Below, piece after piece: positions 51,672 through 60,338 of a DNA stretch of 62,691 bases (position 1 is the stretch's first letter; each line of letters opens with the position of its first letter). The notes below the pieces were generated by a model. It did no database searches. It saw only the letters and a list, made by a program, of their open reading frames with translations, and was not told where the DNA came from. Source of the DNA: Archaeoglobus sp. UBA230 (GTDB taxonomy: Archaea; Halobacteriota; Archaeoglobi; Archaeoglobales; Archaeoglobaceae); assembly GCA_002507545.1 (NCBI GenBank), contig DAVR01000033.1:1195-63885 (forward strand), given 5' to 3'. A program made the translations under genes and the position numbers.

Positions 51672-52400
51672 TCACACGACCTCCTCACCTATGTAGGCTT
51701 CAACAACTTCAGGCATTCTCACAACTTTCTCAGGGGTATCATCAGCAATCAGTTTTCCGTAATGCATCACCAAAATCCTCTCGACAGACCTCATTATGAT
51801 TTTAAGCACGTGCTCGATCCAGATGATGGTGAGATCGAATTCTTCTCTTATTCTATTTATCAGCTTTGAAACTCTCTCAGCTTCAGCCGGGTTCAAACCG
51901 GCCATAGCTTCATCTATCAGCAGTATTTTTGGTTTGAGAGCGAGAGCTCTTGCCAGTTCCAGCAACCTCAACTCGTAGATTGGCAAGTCTGCAACAAGCA
52001 CATCTCTCTTTTTCAGCATGTCAAAAATATCGAGGTAGTATGCAGCCTCTCCGTAAGCTTCTACAAGCGAAAGCTTACTCCCTCTCTCACTCCCAAGTAC
52101 AGCATACATCACATTCATGATCGCTGTCATGTTGGATATCAGCCTTGGATTCTGGAAGGTTCTTGCAATCCCCATCTTAGCCCTTTCGTGCATCTTCTTT
52201 TTTGTGATGTCCTCTCCGAGAAATCGTATCTTCCCGCTGTCTGGCAGGTAGAATCCGGAGATAAGATTTACAAGTGTGCTTTTTCCTGCCCCATTGGGCC
52301 CAATAAGCCCTATTATTTCCCCCTTCTCAACTTCAAAGCTTACCTCGTTGACAGCAATCACACCACCGAACCTTTTTGTAAGATTTGACACCTCAAGCAT
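51672..52400 (-). CDS. livG: Branched-chain-type ABC transporter ATPase LivG-like
   Basis: The 242-residue LivG/BraF-type ATPase has Walker A GPNGAGKST near residue 34 and Walker B KILLIDEAMAGLNPAE near residue 160. The ABC signature, LxYGQQRRLEIAR in relatives, reads LPIYELRLLELAR, so the usual glycine and glutamine are missing. ABC importers with one degenerate site exist, but here LivF supplies the good signature. It abuts livF with no spacer. Confidence 0.93.
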   Translation of the reverse strand: MLEVSNLTKRFGGVIAVNEVSFEVEKGEIIGLIGPNGAGKSTLVNLISGFYLPDSGKIRFLGEDITKKKMHERAKMGIARTFQNPRLISNMTAIMNVMYAVLGSERGSKLSLVEAYGEAAYYLDIFDMLKKRDVLVADLPIYELRLLELARALALKPKILLIDEAMAGLNPAEAERVSKLINRIREEFDLTIIWIEHVLKIIMRSVERILVMHYGKLIADDTPEKVVRMPEVVEAYIGEEVV

Positions 52401-52401
52401 G

Positions 52402-53475
52402 CTAAGCCCTCCTTATTCTGATGCTTGGCACGTATTCCCTGTATCTCCTTTTCCTGTAAAGCCCCCAGAATCCTTCTGGGAGAATGTAGAGGAGGATCAG
52501 TAGTATTATGAACAGGACAACAACAGACATCTCCCCGAACTGTGTTCTTGTAACTTCACGCAGTGTGGCTATGAAGTATGCGCTTGCTATCACACCATAC
52601 ACTGCACCCTTACCACCAAGGGTAGTAGTGAGGAGTATCAGGATAAGGAAAGAAGGTTGAAGCCAGACCGGGCCTGTGAACGATCCCTGATAGTGGGCTA
52701 AAAACCACCCTGCAACAGCTATCGCTCCACTGGTGAGGGTGAAGGTTATGACTTTTATTTTCGCTACGTCAATACCGTAAGAGAGGGCAACTTCCTCATC
52801 TTCGTTGATAACACCCATCATGAACCCGTATCTTGATCTCATTACTCTATCGGTGAAGAAAAGCAGGATCAGAACCATTGCTATTGATACGTAGTAGTAA
52901 ATCATGATGTCGAGAACAACGTCTCCGGTAAAGATTAGCAGTGGAACACCGGGAATTCCAGTCTCTGCTCCGAAAACATCTGACCTCCAGTAGGTAAGCT
53001 CCCACAGTATGAAGGGCAGCAGTAATGTGATCAGGACGAAGTAGATGCCCCTCGATATGATAGTTATCGGACTAAGACCGAGTCCTATAAGCGCACCCAT
53101 GAAGAAAGATGCCGGAAGTGTGAGAGCTGGGCTGAAGCCGTAGTTTTTGCTGAGAAGGGCTGCGGTGTATCCTCCAACCGCTACGAAAAAGTGCGGGCCG
53201 AAGCTAACTCTACCGGTACCGATAATCTGCAAAACCAGAGGTGTGCCTATCATCGCCAGAATGTTGGCGAATATCAGCGCTGAAAGCAGAGCTACTGGTC
53301 TTATGCCAAATACCCCGGTTGCAAAGAAGTACATTAGAAGTGGAAGGGCAAGTAGCGTTATTACACCTATAATCGGGTTTCTCCAGTATCTCGGCTCGAT
53401 TATCCAGTCATACTTTCTGCCAAAGGCGTGTATAATCATTCTCCCTCTTCTTGGCTCAAGTTTAAGGATGGACAT
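52402..53475 (-). CDS. livM: Branched-chain-type ABC transporter permease LivM-like
   Basis: The 357-residue permease has about nine membrane helices and the LivM pattern GGYTAALLSKNYGFSPALTLPASF, then GVINEDEEVALSYGIDVAKIKVITFTLTSG for the ATPase-coupling loop, and a C-terminal ILPEGFWGLYRKR. I use ATG 53475, four bases after the livH stop, because the open frame upstream lies within livH. It forms the channel with LivH. Confidence 0.92.
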   Translation of the reverse strand: MSILKLEPRRGRMIIHAFGRKYDWIIEPRYWRNPIIGVITLLALPLLMYFFATGVFGIRPVALLSALIFANILAMIGTPLVLQIIGTGRVSFGPHFFVAVGGYTAALLSKNYGFSPALTLPASFFMGALIGLGLSPITIISRGIYFVLITLLLPFILWELTYWRSDVFGAETGIPGVPLLIFTGDVVLDIMIYYYVSIAMVLILLFFTDRVMRSRYGFMMGVINEDEEVALSYGIDVAKIKVITFTLTSGAIAVAGWFLAHYQGSFTGPVWLQPSFLILILLTTTLGGKGAVYGVIASAYFIATLREVTRTQFGEMSVVVLFIILLILLYILPEGFWGLYRKRRYREYVPSIRIRRA

Positions 53476-53479
53476 AACA

Positions 53480-54352
53480 TCACCATATTGTCTCAGCTCT
53501 CGCAAGACCTTCTGGGCGGAAAACGAGAACGGCAACAACGACAACTAATGAAGCAAGCAACATCAGTCTTGGATCCAGTGAGAATCCCACAGCAGCGTGT
53601 ATAAACCCGATAATGTATGAAGCCATTATTGTCCCTCTGAGATTTCCAAGTCCACCAAGAACGGACACCACGATCGCGTATGTGAAGAGTGGCCAGCCTA
53701 TGAATGGGTTCAACGCCCAGATTGGTGCGATTAAAAGCATAATAATGGCCGGAGGCAGTGAGGCAAGAATCATGGCAACTATAAACATCCTGTCAAAATT
53801 AACACCGACAAGTTGCGAAGCAAAAATGTCTTGGCTTATTGCCCTCATAATCAACCCTGTTTTCGTTTTAGTGAAGATGAGTAGGTAGCAGATTACCATG
53901 AGTATCGCAATAACAGATGTTGCTGCAAGCTGTCCCGGAATACTTGCAGGACCAATGCTAATGCTACCTTCAATGATGGTTGTTGGAAGATACACTCCCA
54001 CAATTTCTGGATAAGCATAATTTACGAGTTCCTCGATGATTATGAATACTGCAATAAGAGCCGCAAGCAGATAATCCTCCATCTCCCAGAACTTCTTTAT
54101 CACCACCTGATATATCAGAAAGGAAAACAAGGCGACGAGAGCGAAGGAAAGGACTATTGACTCTATAAAGCCAAACCCCACGTCTTTCCAGAACATCCAG
54201 GTTCCGTATGCAGCTATAAGGAAAATGGCACCATAGCCGAGATGGAAGATTCTAAGGACACCTGTTATTATTGTAAATCCCAAGGCGATTCCGAGGTAGA
54301 GCGAGCCAAAAATAAAAGTGTAGGAAAAAATAAGTGCAGCAACGTCTAACAC
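53480..54352 (-). CDS. livH: Branched-chain-type ABC transporter permease LivH-like
   Basis: The 290-residue permease has about eight helices and the LivH pattern YLGIALGFTIITGVLRIFHLGYGAIFLIAAY at the start, with AISQDIFASQLVGVNFDRMF for the coupling loop and VVSVLGGLGNLRGTIMASYIIG near the end, which is the family block. It follows the binding protein gene by 9 bases. Confidence 0.93.
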   Translation of the reverse strand: MLDVAALIFSYTFIFGSLYLGIALGFTIITGVLRIFHLGYGAIFLIAAYGTWMFWKDVGFGFIESIVLSFALVALFSFLIYQVVIKKFWEMEDYLLAALIAVFIIIEELVNYAYPEIVGVYLPTTIIEGSISIGPASIPGQLAATSVIAILMVICYLLIFTKTKTGLIMRAISQDIFASQLVGVNFDRMFIVAMILASLPPAIIMLLIAPIWALNPFIGWPLFTYAIVVSVLGGLGNLRGTIMASYIIGFIHAAVGFSLDPRLMLLASLVVVVAVLVFRPEGLARAETIW

Positions 54353-54361
54353 TCAGACACC

Positions 54362-55732
54362 TCAGCACATCTCTCTCAATTCTGCAGGAGACTTGTATGC
54401 ATCCGGATTAACTTGGCTGATAGCCTCCTCCGGGAAGCCTGCCTCCTCAAGAAGTTCTGGTGGAGTTATGTAAACGAGCTTACCGTCACACTGGAACTGT
54501 GCAAGCAGCACCGGTCCACCACTGTATGAGTGGAAGAGGGCGGACTTGTAACCGAAGTAATTATACTCGGGGGTTAGCGCAGTGTGGTCTTTAAACTCCA
54601 TTTCCTCCATAGCCTTTATTATCGCATCAATGTCAAGACTTCCGACTCTCTCAATTGCCTCCTTTACCCTGTACATTTCAGAGTAGTAGTAGTGCACGGA
54701 CATGTCAACAGACAACTTCTTCTCATGGAGCTTCTTCACGACCTCTCTTGTTTTGGTGGTTACAGGTGGAACATCTTCGGTGTCATACATTATTGTGAAT
54801 GTGCCAAGCGCTGCCCCTCCGGTAAGGTCCCAGAATACCGCCCACTGGTTGGGTCCTCCGAAATATGATATCGGGATATCCTTTGCTCCTGAAGACGCCC
54901 ACTGCTTTGATAAGGTTATCGTGTCTGTGTACCAGCTCGATAGGACAAAGATATACTCAGCACCATTTCTTGCAGCCTCCTCCAGCATGGGCAGGAAGTT
55001 CTTTTCTCCAACCGCTATGTTGGCCTCGTAGACGACTTCCATCCCGTATTCCTCCTTTACCCACTCTCTCATTGGCTTACTCTCGAACTTTCCGAATTTG
55101 GACTCGTAGACACATCCCTTTCTTGCACACTCAGTCCATGCAGCATCTTCAAGAAGCAATGCAACTTTCTTTGCCCCAATTACATTCTTCGCAAACTCGA
55201 AATACGTTTTTGGAACTTTGTAGTTAAGTTCTGGGTCTGGAGGTAAGTTTCTGAAGTAAAACTTGTATTTATCATAATCTTCAATAACTTTAAACGTTGT
55301 TCCAACGGCGGCCTGAGAGGATATAACGATGTGTGGTTTTGTCGGGAATATTCTTGCTCCCTCTTCAATGATTGCAAGTGCTTCTTCGGAAACGCCTTCA
55401 AGGAAGACGATCTTACAGTCCTTCTCAAGTACTGCACTTCTGTATGCTGAGATTGCAACATCTACCTTTCTCTGGGTATCCTCGTGTATGTATTCAACCT
55501 GCTTTCCGAGTATTCCTCCTTGGGCGTTGATTTCATCAACTGCCATTTTTATAGCTTCTGCATCAGCCTTTAGAACGGGAATTCTTGGGTCGAATAATGC
55601 ACACACTACGATCTTCTCTGCTTCAGCCGGTGTGGCAGGCGTTTTCTCTTCTGGCGGCGCAGGTTGAGCGCATCCGAAAAGGGCTATTGAAACTACAACA
55701 CTCGCCGCCAGTAATAACACTATCTTTTTCAT
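54362..55732 (-). CDS. livK: Branched-chain-type ABC transporter substrate-binding lipoprotein LivK-like
   Basis: The 456-residue protein begins with a lipoprotein signal (KKIVLLLAASVVVSIALFGC) followed by a proline-rich linker, so it should be lipid-anchored outside the membrane. The periplasmic-binding type 1 fold is visible in MAVDEINAQGGILGKQVEYIHED, KKVALLLEDAAWTE and AEYIFVLSSWYTDT. Relatives bind amino acids, urea or aromatic and dicarboxylic acids. The start is ATG 55732 with GGTGG upstream. This first gene of the operon with livHMGF and two CoA-transferases suggests an organic acid ligand. Confidence 0.92.
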   Translation of the reverse strand: MKKIVLLLAASVVVSIALFGCAQPAPPEEKTPATPAEAEKIVVCALFDPRIPVLKADAEAIKMAVDEINAQGGILGKQVEYIHEDTQRKVDVAISAYRSAVLEKDCKIVFLEGVSEEALAIIEEGARIFPTKPHIVISSQAAVGTTFKVIEDYDKYKFYFRNLPPDPELNYKVPKTYFEFAKNVIGAKKVALLLEDAAWTECARKGCVYESKFGKFESKPMREWVKEEYGMEVVYEANIAVGEKNFLPMLEEAARNGAEYIFVLSSWYTDTITLSKQWASSGAKDIPISYFGGPNQWAVFWDLTGGAALGTFTIMYDTEDVPPVTTKTREVVKKLHEKKLSVDMSVHYYYSEMYRVKEAIERVGSLDIDAIIKAMEEMEFKDHTALTPEYNYFGYKSALFHSYSGGPVLLAQFQCDGKLVYITPPELLEEAGFPEEAISQVNPDAYKSPAELREMC

Positions 55733-55927
55733 ACTACCACCATTTATCATTAAATCAAGAACCAATTAAAAAATTTTCGTTATTTAGTATATTTAATAAA
55801 GAGTTTTGGCTTTCAAACTACAATATGCTAAAATGAGTATGGATTATCATTCGTGCTATTAAATGATGTAAACGTCAGCATAATAATTTTATACATTTAA
55901 AATGACAGAAATATGAGGTGTTGAAAG
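55733..55927. promoter_or_regulatory. Divergent promoter region of the liv operon
   Basis: This 195-base spacer separates livK (minus strand) from a tiny plus-strand ORF. It is AT-rich. On the plus strand TTTTATACATTTA (about 55887-55899) is a TATA candidate some 35 bases before the GTG at 55928. On the minus strand TTTATTAAATATA near 55790-55802 is a TATA candidate for livK. No further gene is visible. Confidence 0.45.
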
Positions 55928-56017
55928 GTGTTGGGTGGTGTATCCTTTAAGAAGGTTAACTGGGAAAAATCTCTGAAAAAGAAGGATGAAAAAGATGATG
56001 AAGCAAAAGGTAAGTAA
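55928..56017 (+). CDS. 29-residue charged mini-protein
   Basis: A short frame opens with GTG 55928 behind GAGGTG seven bases upstream and a TATA-like element. It encodes LGGVSFKKVNWEKSLKKK followed by acidic and basic residues to a stop at 56015-56017, exactly where the convergent small gene ends. The composition (mostly Lys/Asp/Glu) is not that of chance AT-rich sequence. It is the only plus-strand gene between the two catabolic operons. The function is unknown. Confidence 0.4.
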   Translation: MLGGVSFKKVNWEKSLKKKDEKDDEAKGK

Positions 56018-56296
56018 TTAATATTTTTTCTTATCAATTTTTCTAAACGTCTCAAAAAGTTCGTGTATCTCGGTGGCTATCGTTTCCTCCATTTCCTCAA
56101 AATTTCTCCGCGCTATTAAGAAAAACTCTGCAAGAATTATTTCTGAGTCTTTAACAACCCTTCCCAATCTCTCGCTGAGTTCCTTAGCAAGGAAACTCTT
56201 GATGAAATCACCGTAGTGTGGCAGTAATTCTTCTCCATATTCATCCTCAAGTTCTTCAAGAACTGCACCCATTTCGGCAAAAATTCTTTCAATCAT
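56018..56296 (-). CDS. Small acidic helical protein, last gene of the molybdoenzyme operon
   Basis: The 92-residue protein is almost entirely helical and acidic (ELEDEYGEELLPHYGDFIKSFLAKEL ... NFEEMEETIATEIHELFE). It has no cysteines or membrane segment. Position suggests an assembly factor or a small structural subunit; TorD-type chaperones are larger and not evident elsewhere in the operon part I can see. It overlaps the upstream gene by 4 bases. I recognise no family. Confidence 0.6.
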   Translation of the reverse strand: MIERIFAEMGAVLEELEDEYGEELLPHYGDFIKSFLAKELSERLGRVVKDSEIILAEFFLIARRNFEEMEETIATEIHELFETFRKIDKKKY

Positions 56297-56733
56297 TCAC
56301 CATCACCTCCTGTTACTTTCAGAAAGACGGGTTCTCCGATTGATAAATGGGTAGAATCGAATCCTACTGCTGGTAGGATGGTATAATTTCCTGAAGGTAC
56401 TAATTTTCCAAACCAGACGTTTATGATGGCGTTTCCTGTGTTGTCAATAGTCCCGTATCTAACATCAAAAAGTTTTCCGTCCGGGCCGTAAACGTAGACC
56501 ACAGCAACCCACCCACTGTAATCTCCCTCTGAACCTGTCGTTATCATAATGTCTATTCTTCCCGGTTTTTTAACTTCCATGCTGGTCAAAACGGCGGAAG
56601 GATTGAGAAAATACATTTTCTGCATGCTGTCACTCTCAGTGTAAAAGATTGCGGCAACGTTAACTACTGTGCCGCAGATCAGTATAATCACAAATACAAG
56701 AACTGGCGGGAATTTTAAAGCATTCCGAATCAT
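56293..56733 (-). CDS. Membrane-anchored beta-sandwich protein
   Basis: The 146-residue protein has an N-terminal helix (PPVLVFVIILICGTVVNVAAIF) and an outside domain rich in beta strands (GRIDIMITTGSEG, WVAVVYVYGPDGKLFDVRYG, GNYTILPAVGF), like an Ig or cupredoxin-like sandwich. No metal ligands are obvious. It is coupled to genes on both sides by 4-base overlaps, so it is probably an extracytoplasmic structural subunit of the redox complex. Confidence 0.6.
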   Translation of the reverse strand: MIRNALKFPPVLVFVIILICGTVVNVAAIFYTESDSMQKMYFLNPSAVLTSMEVKKPGRIDIMITTGSEGDYSGWVAVVYVYGPDGKLFDVRYGTIDNTGNAIINVWFGKLVPSGNYTILPAVGFDSTHLSIGEPVFLKVTGGDGE

Positions 56734-57155
56734 TTTTGACCACCTTCCACAACTATATAGCCAATCTGAAAAGGTGACATCGGCCCGTTGGGAACCGTGT
56801 TTCTGAAGACGTAAATTCCGGGGGTTGTGAATTTTACTTCAATGACTTTTTCTTCTGTCACCTCAGGAACTACCACACCCGTGTCTAAATTCAGCGCATC
56901 AATGGAGAGGCTCTGAGGGAGGTCCATCGCATAAAATGCGATCCTGACTGTTTCGTTTGCCCTGACTTTTATTATTTTGGGTTCATATCCTCCGTGCTGC
57001 CCGACATAGCCCTTGACCACAATCGCATCTGGATGTTCGGCCTTTATGAAATACTGGTCAAGAAATGGTATGAAAAGTGGCGTAAGAAGAACTCCTCCTA
57101 CCGTAAGCAGAACGATTATCAGGGCAAGCCATTCCCACAATCCCCTTCTCATCAT
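56730..57155 (-). CDS. COX2-like cupredoxin-fold protein without copper ligands
   Basis: The 141-residue protein has one N-terminal membrane helix (WEWLALIIVLLTVGGVLLTPLF) and a cupredoxin-like domain: VVKGYVGQHGGYEPKIIKVRANETVRIAFYA, then the segment VIEVKFTTPGIYVFRNTVPNGPMSPFQIGYIVVE at the position where the CuA or type 1 site lies. The Cys, His and Met ligands (C-x3-C/H) are replaced by other residues, so copper binding is not expected. ATG 57155 (or 57152) follows GGGGTGAG; the longer TTG start overlaps the preceding gene. It resembles the N-terminal domain of the next protein upstream. Confidence 0.72.
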   Translation of the reverse strand: MMRRGLWEWLALIIVLLTVGGVLLTPLFIPFLDQYFIKAEHPDAIVVKGYVGQHGGYEPKIIKVRANETVRIAFYAMDLPQSLSIDALNLDTGVVVPEVTEEKVIEVKFTTPGIYVFRNTVPNGPMSPFQIGYIVVEGGQK

Positions 57156-57156
57156 C

Positions 57157-59178
57157 TCACCCCGCAATTATCCAAATAACAATCAAAGCGCACAGGACGT
57201 AGAGGATCGTCATAACAGCGGTAGATTTCAGCGCCTTCTTTGCGTCACGGAAAAGCTCTCTTCCGATGTTGTATGTGGTTATTATCCCAAGGAACAAGCC
57301 TGCGAAGACAAAGGGGGCTTCGAGCATAATTATCTGGTCTTCGAAGAGTGGATGCCACTGGAACTTATCCAAACCTACATTAGCCAGAACATCCCAGTTA
57401 AATCCGAAGGGGTCCAAGAAGGAGTTTAGAGGTCTTGCCCAGTTAACGAGGAAGAGGGCTACAGCGAAGGACATCCAGAGTAGCTGGCCGTAAGGAGCAA
57501 GTGAGTAGCTGAAAGCTGCAAAAATCCTGTTTGTCGAAATCTCGGATTTGGCAACCTTCTTTGCCGCCCAAGAAAAGGTGTAGAATATAGCCGGGAAGAG
57601 TATGAGCGATATTCCGCTCACAAGTATCGCCCACTTGAACCAATCAGCGAGATCACCTACGGTTGGTGTGAGAACTCCAACTGACGCCCAGTTAGCTCCC
57701 CATGTTCTGTTCATATCTGCCCAATCTTTGAGCTTGTTATAGGTGCCGAAGAATATCAGTTCGTAAAATATCGCAAGTGAAAACCTTATGAATCCCATCC
57801 AGACCTCATCATATCTGATTTTCCTCGTCGTTTTCTGCAAGGCAACCTTTGGAATGTCCCTCCCCGGCATTCTCAGCTTTAAGGTCATATTATCGAGTGG
57901 ACAGCTTCTGAAGCATTCAAAGCACTGACCGCAGTAGGTGCTGTCATTATTTCCTCCGGGATAAAGCTCCCATGGACACCCGTAACCAGTCGGACTCCCG
58001 CTCGCACACTCTTTCGTTCTGTGCCTGACGCATGTCTCTCTGTCTTTTGCCCTGACAGCGAGTATCGAGGCGTTTGCGTGATACCCTATGTAGTTCGCTG
58101 GGCATACACTTCTGCAGAAGTAGCGTTTGGGATTGTAGAGATGGAGGAAAATGGGGATAAGTATCATAAAAACAAAAAGAATGGCTGTTGCAATAGGTCT
58201 TGTCGTTATCCATACTATGAATAAGGATATTCCGAGAAAACCCATCGCACTAATCCACATGTTGTCGAGCCTCTCTGGCCATTTCCTGTTGAGAGAGAAC
58301 CACTTTCTACTCACCTCCACAATTCGCCTTCTTGCAATCCACTCTCCCAACACGGGCATCGGACACATCGTGCACCACACTCTCCCCCCGAAGAAAATCA
58401 TGAATTCCACTGCCGCAAACCATAGAACCCAGACAACAGTAATGGAGAAGTTCATTCCTCCCGTTGGGTTGCCAATCAAACCTGCGATTATTATTAAAAG
58501 AAATACGGCCAAATTCAAAAGCTGGAGCAGAAAGGTTGACCCTCTCCATTTCAGCAATCCCCTAAGGAAACCTCCGATTAGCGGGATTCCGAGCAAGTCA
58601 AGCTCCCTCGAAATAAAAGTCCGATTCAAGGCGAGTGTGATGTAAAGCAGTGTTGCAATGGCGGTAGCAATGGTCATTAGAAGGAGGTTGTAATAGATAT
58701 TGTTCGGTTCAACCACGATGTCTCCATACTCAAAGGGATTCAAAGCATCACACGGAACTGGGTCTCTAATTTTGAACTTTCCCGGTACGTTCATTAAAAT
58801 CGGACCGAACTCGTAGACTTCTCCCGGCACGATAACATTTGTGCCCTCAGACGTCGGGAGGTAGTGGAAGATGTTGAACCCGTGCACGACATCTATGGTT
58901 TTAACCCTGAAGACAACGCTATCTCCTTTTTGGAACACCATACGGGCAGAAAACTCCGTTTGAGGATATATTATCTCTACATTTCCCTTTTGGATTGCCC
59001 TTACTCGAAAGCCAAATTGAAAGTCCTCCACATAATAAACGAGCACGTCATCGCCGTAGGAAATGTTGTATGCTCTTGGATTAAGCCAAGGTTCAATTGA
59101 ACTTGCAAGGGTTGGAGCTGAAGAGACTAATAGAATGGTAGGCAAAATCAGTAAAAGCAGAATAACGGATGGCTTCAC
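57157..59178 (-). CDS. Cupredoxin-like/NapH-like polyferredoxin membrane protein
   Basis: The 673-residue protein has a signal peptide, then a cupredoxin-like domain (about 25-160; DVVHGFNIFHY and VPCDALNPFEYGDIVVE at the usual copper loop positions). About nine or ten membrane helices follow. Two cysteine motifs of the NapH/NosR type lie on helix ends (WCTMCPMPVLGEWI near residue 275 and FCRSVCPANYIG near residue 358), as does a ferredoxin-type site (YCGQCFECFRSCPLDN near residue 420). It should move electrons across the membrane or exchange them with the quinone pool. The gene is coupled by 4 bases to the cytochrome-b-like gene. Confidence 0.85.
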   Translation of the reverse strand: MKPSVILLLLILPTILLVSSAPTLASSIEPWLNPRAYNISYGDDVLVYYVEDFQFGFRVRAIQKGNVEIIYPQTEFSARMVFQKGDSVVFRVKTIDVVHGFNIFHYLPTSEGTNVIVPGEVYEFGPILMNVPGKFKIRDPVPCDALNPFEYGDIVVEPNNIYYNLLLMTIATAIATLLYITLALNRTFISRELDLLGIPLIGGFLRGLLKWRGSTFLLQLLNLAVFLLIIIAGLIGNPTGGMNFSITVVWVLWFAAVEFMIFFGGRVWCTMCPMPVLGEWIARRRIVEVSRKWFSLNRKWPERLDNMWISAMGFLGISLFIVWITTRPIATAILFVFMILIPIFLHLYNPKRYFCRSVCPANYIGYHANASILAVRAKDRETCVRHRTKECASGSPTGYGCPWELYPGGNNDSTYCGQCFECFRSCPLDNMTLKLRMPGRDIPKVALQKTTRKIRYDEVWMGFIRFSLAIFYELIFFGTYNKLKDWADMNRTWGANWASVGVLTPTVGDLADWFKWAILVSGISLILFPAIFYTFSWAAKKVAKSEISTNRIFAAFSYSLAPYGQLLWMSFAVALFLVNWARPLNSFLDPFGFNWDVLANVGLDKFQWHPLFEDQIIMLEAPFVFAGLFLGIITTYNIGRELFRDAKKALKSTAVMTILYVLCALIVIWIIAG

Positions 59179-60335
59179 TCTGCATCACCTCTCAGGAGAC
59201 TCCTTCTAAGGCTCACCAACTCTGTATCCATACCTTCACTGCTGGTAAGTTCAAGTTCTCGAAGCCTGTTTAAGGTGAGCATAGAGATGGCTTTTCCAGT
59301 ATCTTCAACTTGGTTGAGTTCCTTCAAATCCCTCGGCTTTTCTTTCTGGAGTCTCAGAAATAGCGCGCCGCAGTAGTCAACTATGCTCTTCCAGTCTTCA
59401 CCATTTCTCCAAGCTTCAATTGTGTAGTTGATCACTTCTTCTGCTGCTTCAGACCGCTCGATCACAGCTCTGTCAAGAAAATCTGGTGTTTTCAGCTTTT
59501 TAACAACAACTGCCTTTGGGATTGATTTTGGAATGAGTCCCAACAGTCCGGGGATGACAGCAATTGTTACTACGATGCCTGCCAAGAATCCATGATCAAA
59601 GGGCTTTGTTAAACAGGAGATTGCAAAAGCTGTTACAGCTATTGCTGATAAATAAAGAGAGATTGATAATCGTCTTTTCTCTCCCGTGAACATCTCTCCC
59701 TTCGGTATTTCGATGAGCATCACAAAGGCGAGTGCAAATGCCAAACATCCTACGATGATCGTTCCAAGGAAAATTAGGGAGAATGGATGGAGTTTGACCG
59801 TCCAGTCTATCCAAGCCGTGTAAATCTTGTTGATGTAAAAGATATGGTATCCAAGAACAGCCAAAAGGGCAAAGAACACAAGCCTGTGCACAAGCCTCGA
59901 AAGGTAATACTCAAACCTCCAGAATGGGAGGGTTGTGAGGGGGTTGTTGTTTTTGTAGAGGGATACGCCGAACACCAGCATAAGGCTCATGAAGGACGTG
60001 ACGAGGACGTTTACCCACCCGATAACGCTTGTCTCACCTCCACCGAGCATGATGTCCCAGAGAGACAAACTACCAGATAGTTTGAGGTAAAACCAAGTTA
60101 AAGTGCATAGAACGTTGAGTGAGAAAACAATTATTCCGTTTGCAGCATGAATCTTAATGAGAAGGTCTCTTCCACTCCAGGGAAGCACTTTTCCAAGTGG
60201 TTTAGTTATGAAGGCTGAGTATCTGTTTTTCTGGTTGTAAAGAGTGAGAGCAGTCGTAAGCTGGATGTAGACAAAAAGCACTATCTGAACCCAGACTATC
60301 TGCCAGTAATCATAGGAGCCGGGATAGGGCTGCAT
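59175..60335 (-). CDS. Cytochrome-b-like membrane protein
   Basis: The 386-residue protein has about eight membrane helices and candidate axial histidines (KIHAANGIIVF near residue 63 and RLVHRLVFFALLAVLGYHIFYI near residue 150). A soluble acidic, helical C-terminal domain of about 110 residues follows. It would anchor the molybdoenzyme and link it to quinones, in the role NarI or EbdD plays elsewhere, though its sequence is not clearly of either family. It is 3 bases after the gamma-subunit gene. Confidence 0.7.
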   Translation of the reverse strand: MQPYPGSYDYWQIVWVQIVLFVYIQLTTALTLYNQKNRYSAFITKPLGKVLPWSGRDLLIKIHAANGIIVFSLNVLCTLTWFYLKLSGSLSLWDIMLGGGETSVIGWVNVLVTSFMSLMLVFGVSLYKNNNPLTTLPFWRFEYYLSRLVHRLVFFALLAVLGYHIFYINKIYTAWIDWTVKLHPFSLIFLGTIIVGCLAFALAFVMLIEIPKGEMFTGEKRRLSISLYLSAIAVTAFAISCLTKPFDHGFLAGIVVTIAVIPGLLGLIPKSIPKAVVVKKLKTPDFLDRAVIERSEAAEEVINYTIEAWRNGEDWKSIVDYCGALFLRLQKEKPRDLKELNQVEDTGKAISMLTLNRLRELELTSSEGMDTELVSLRRSLLRGDAE

Positions 60336-60338
60336 GTT

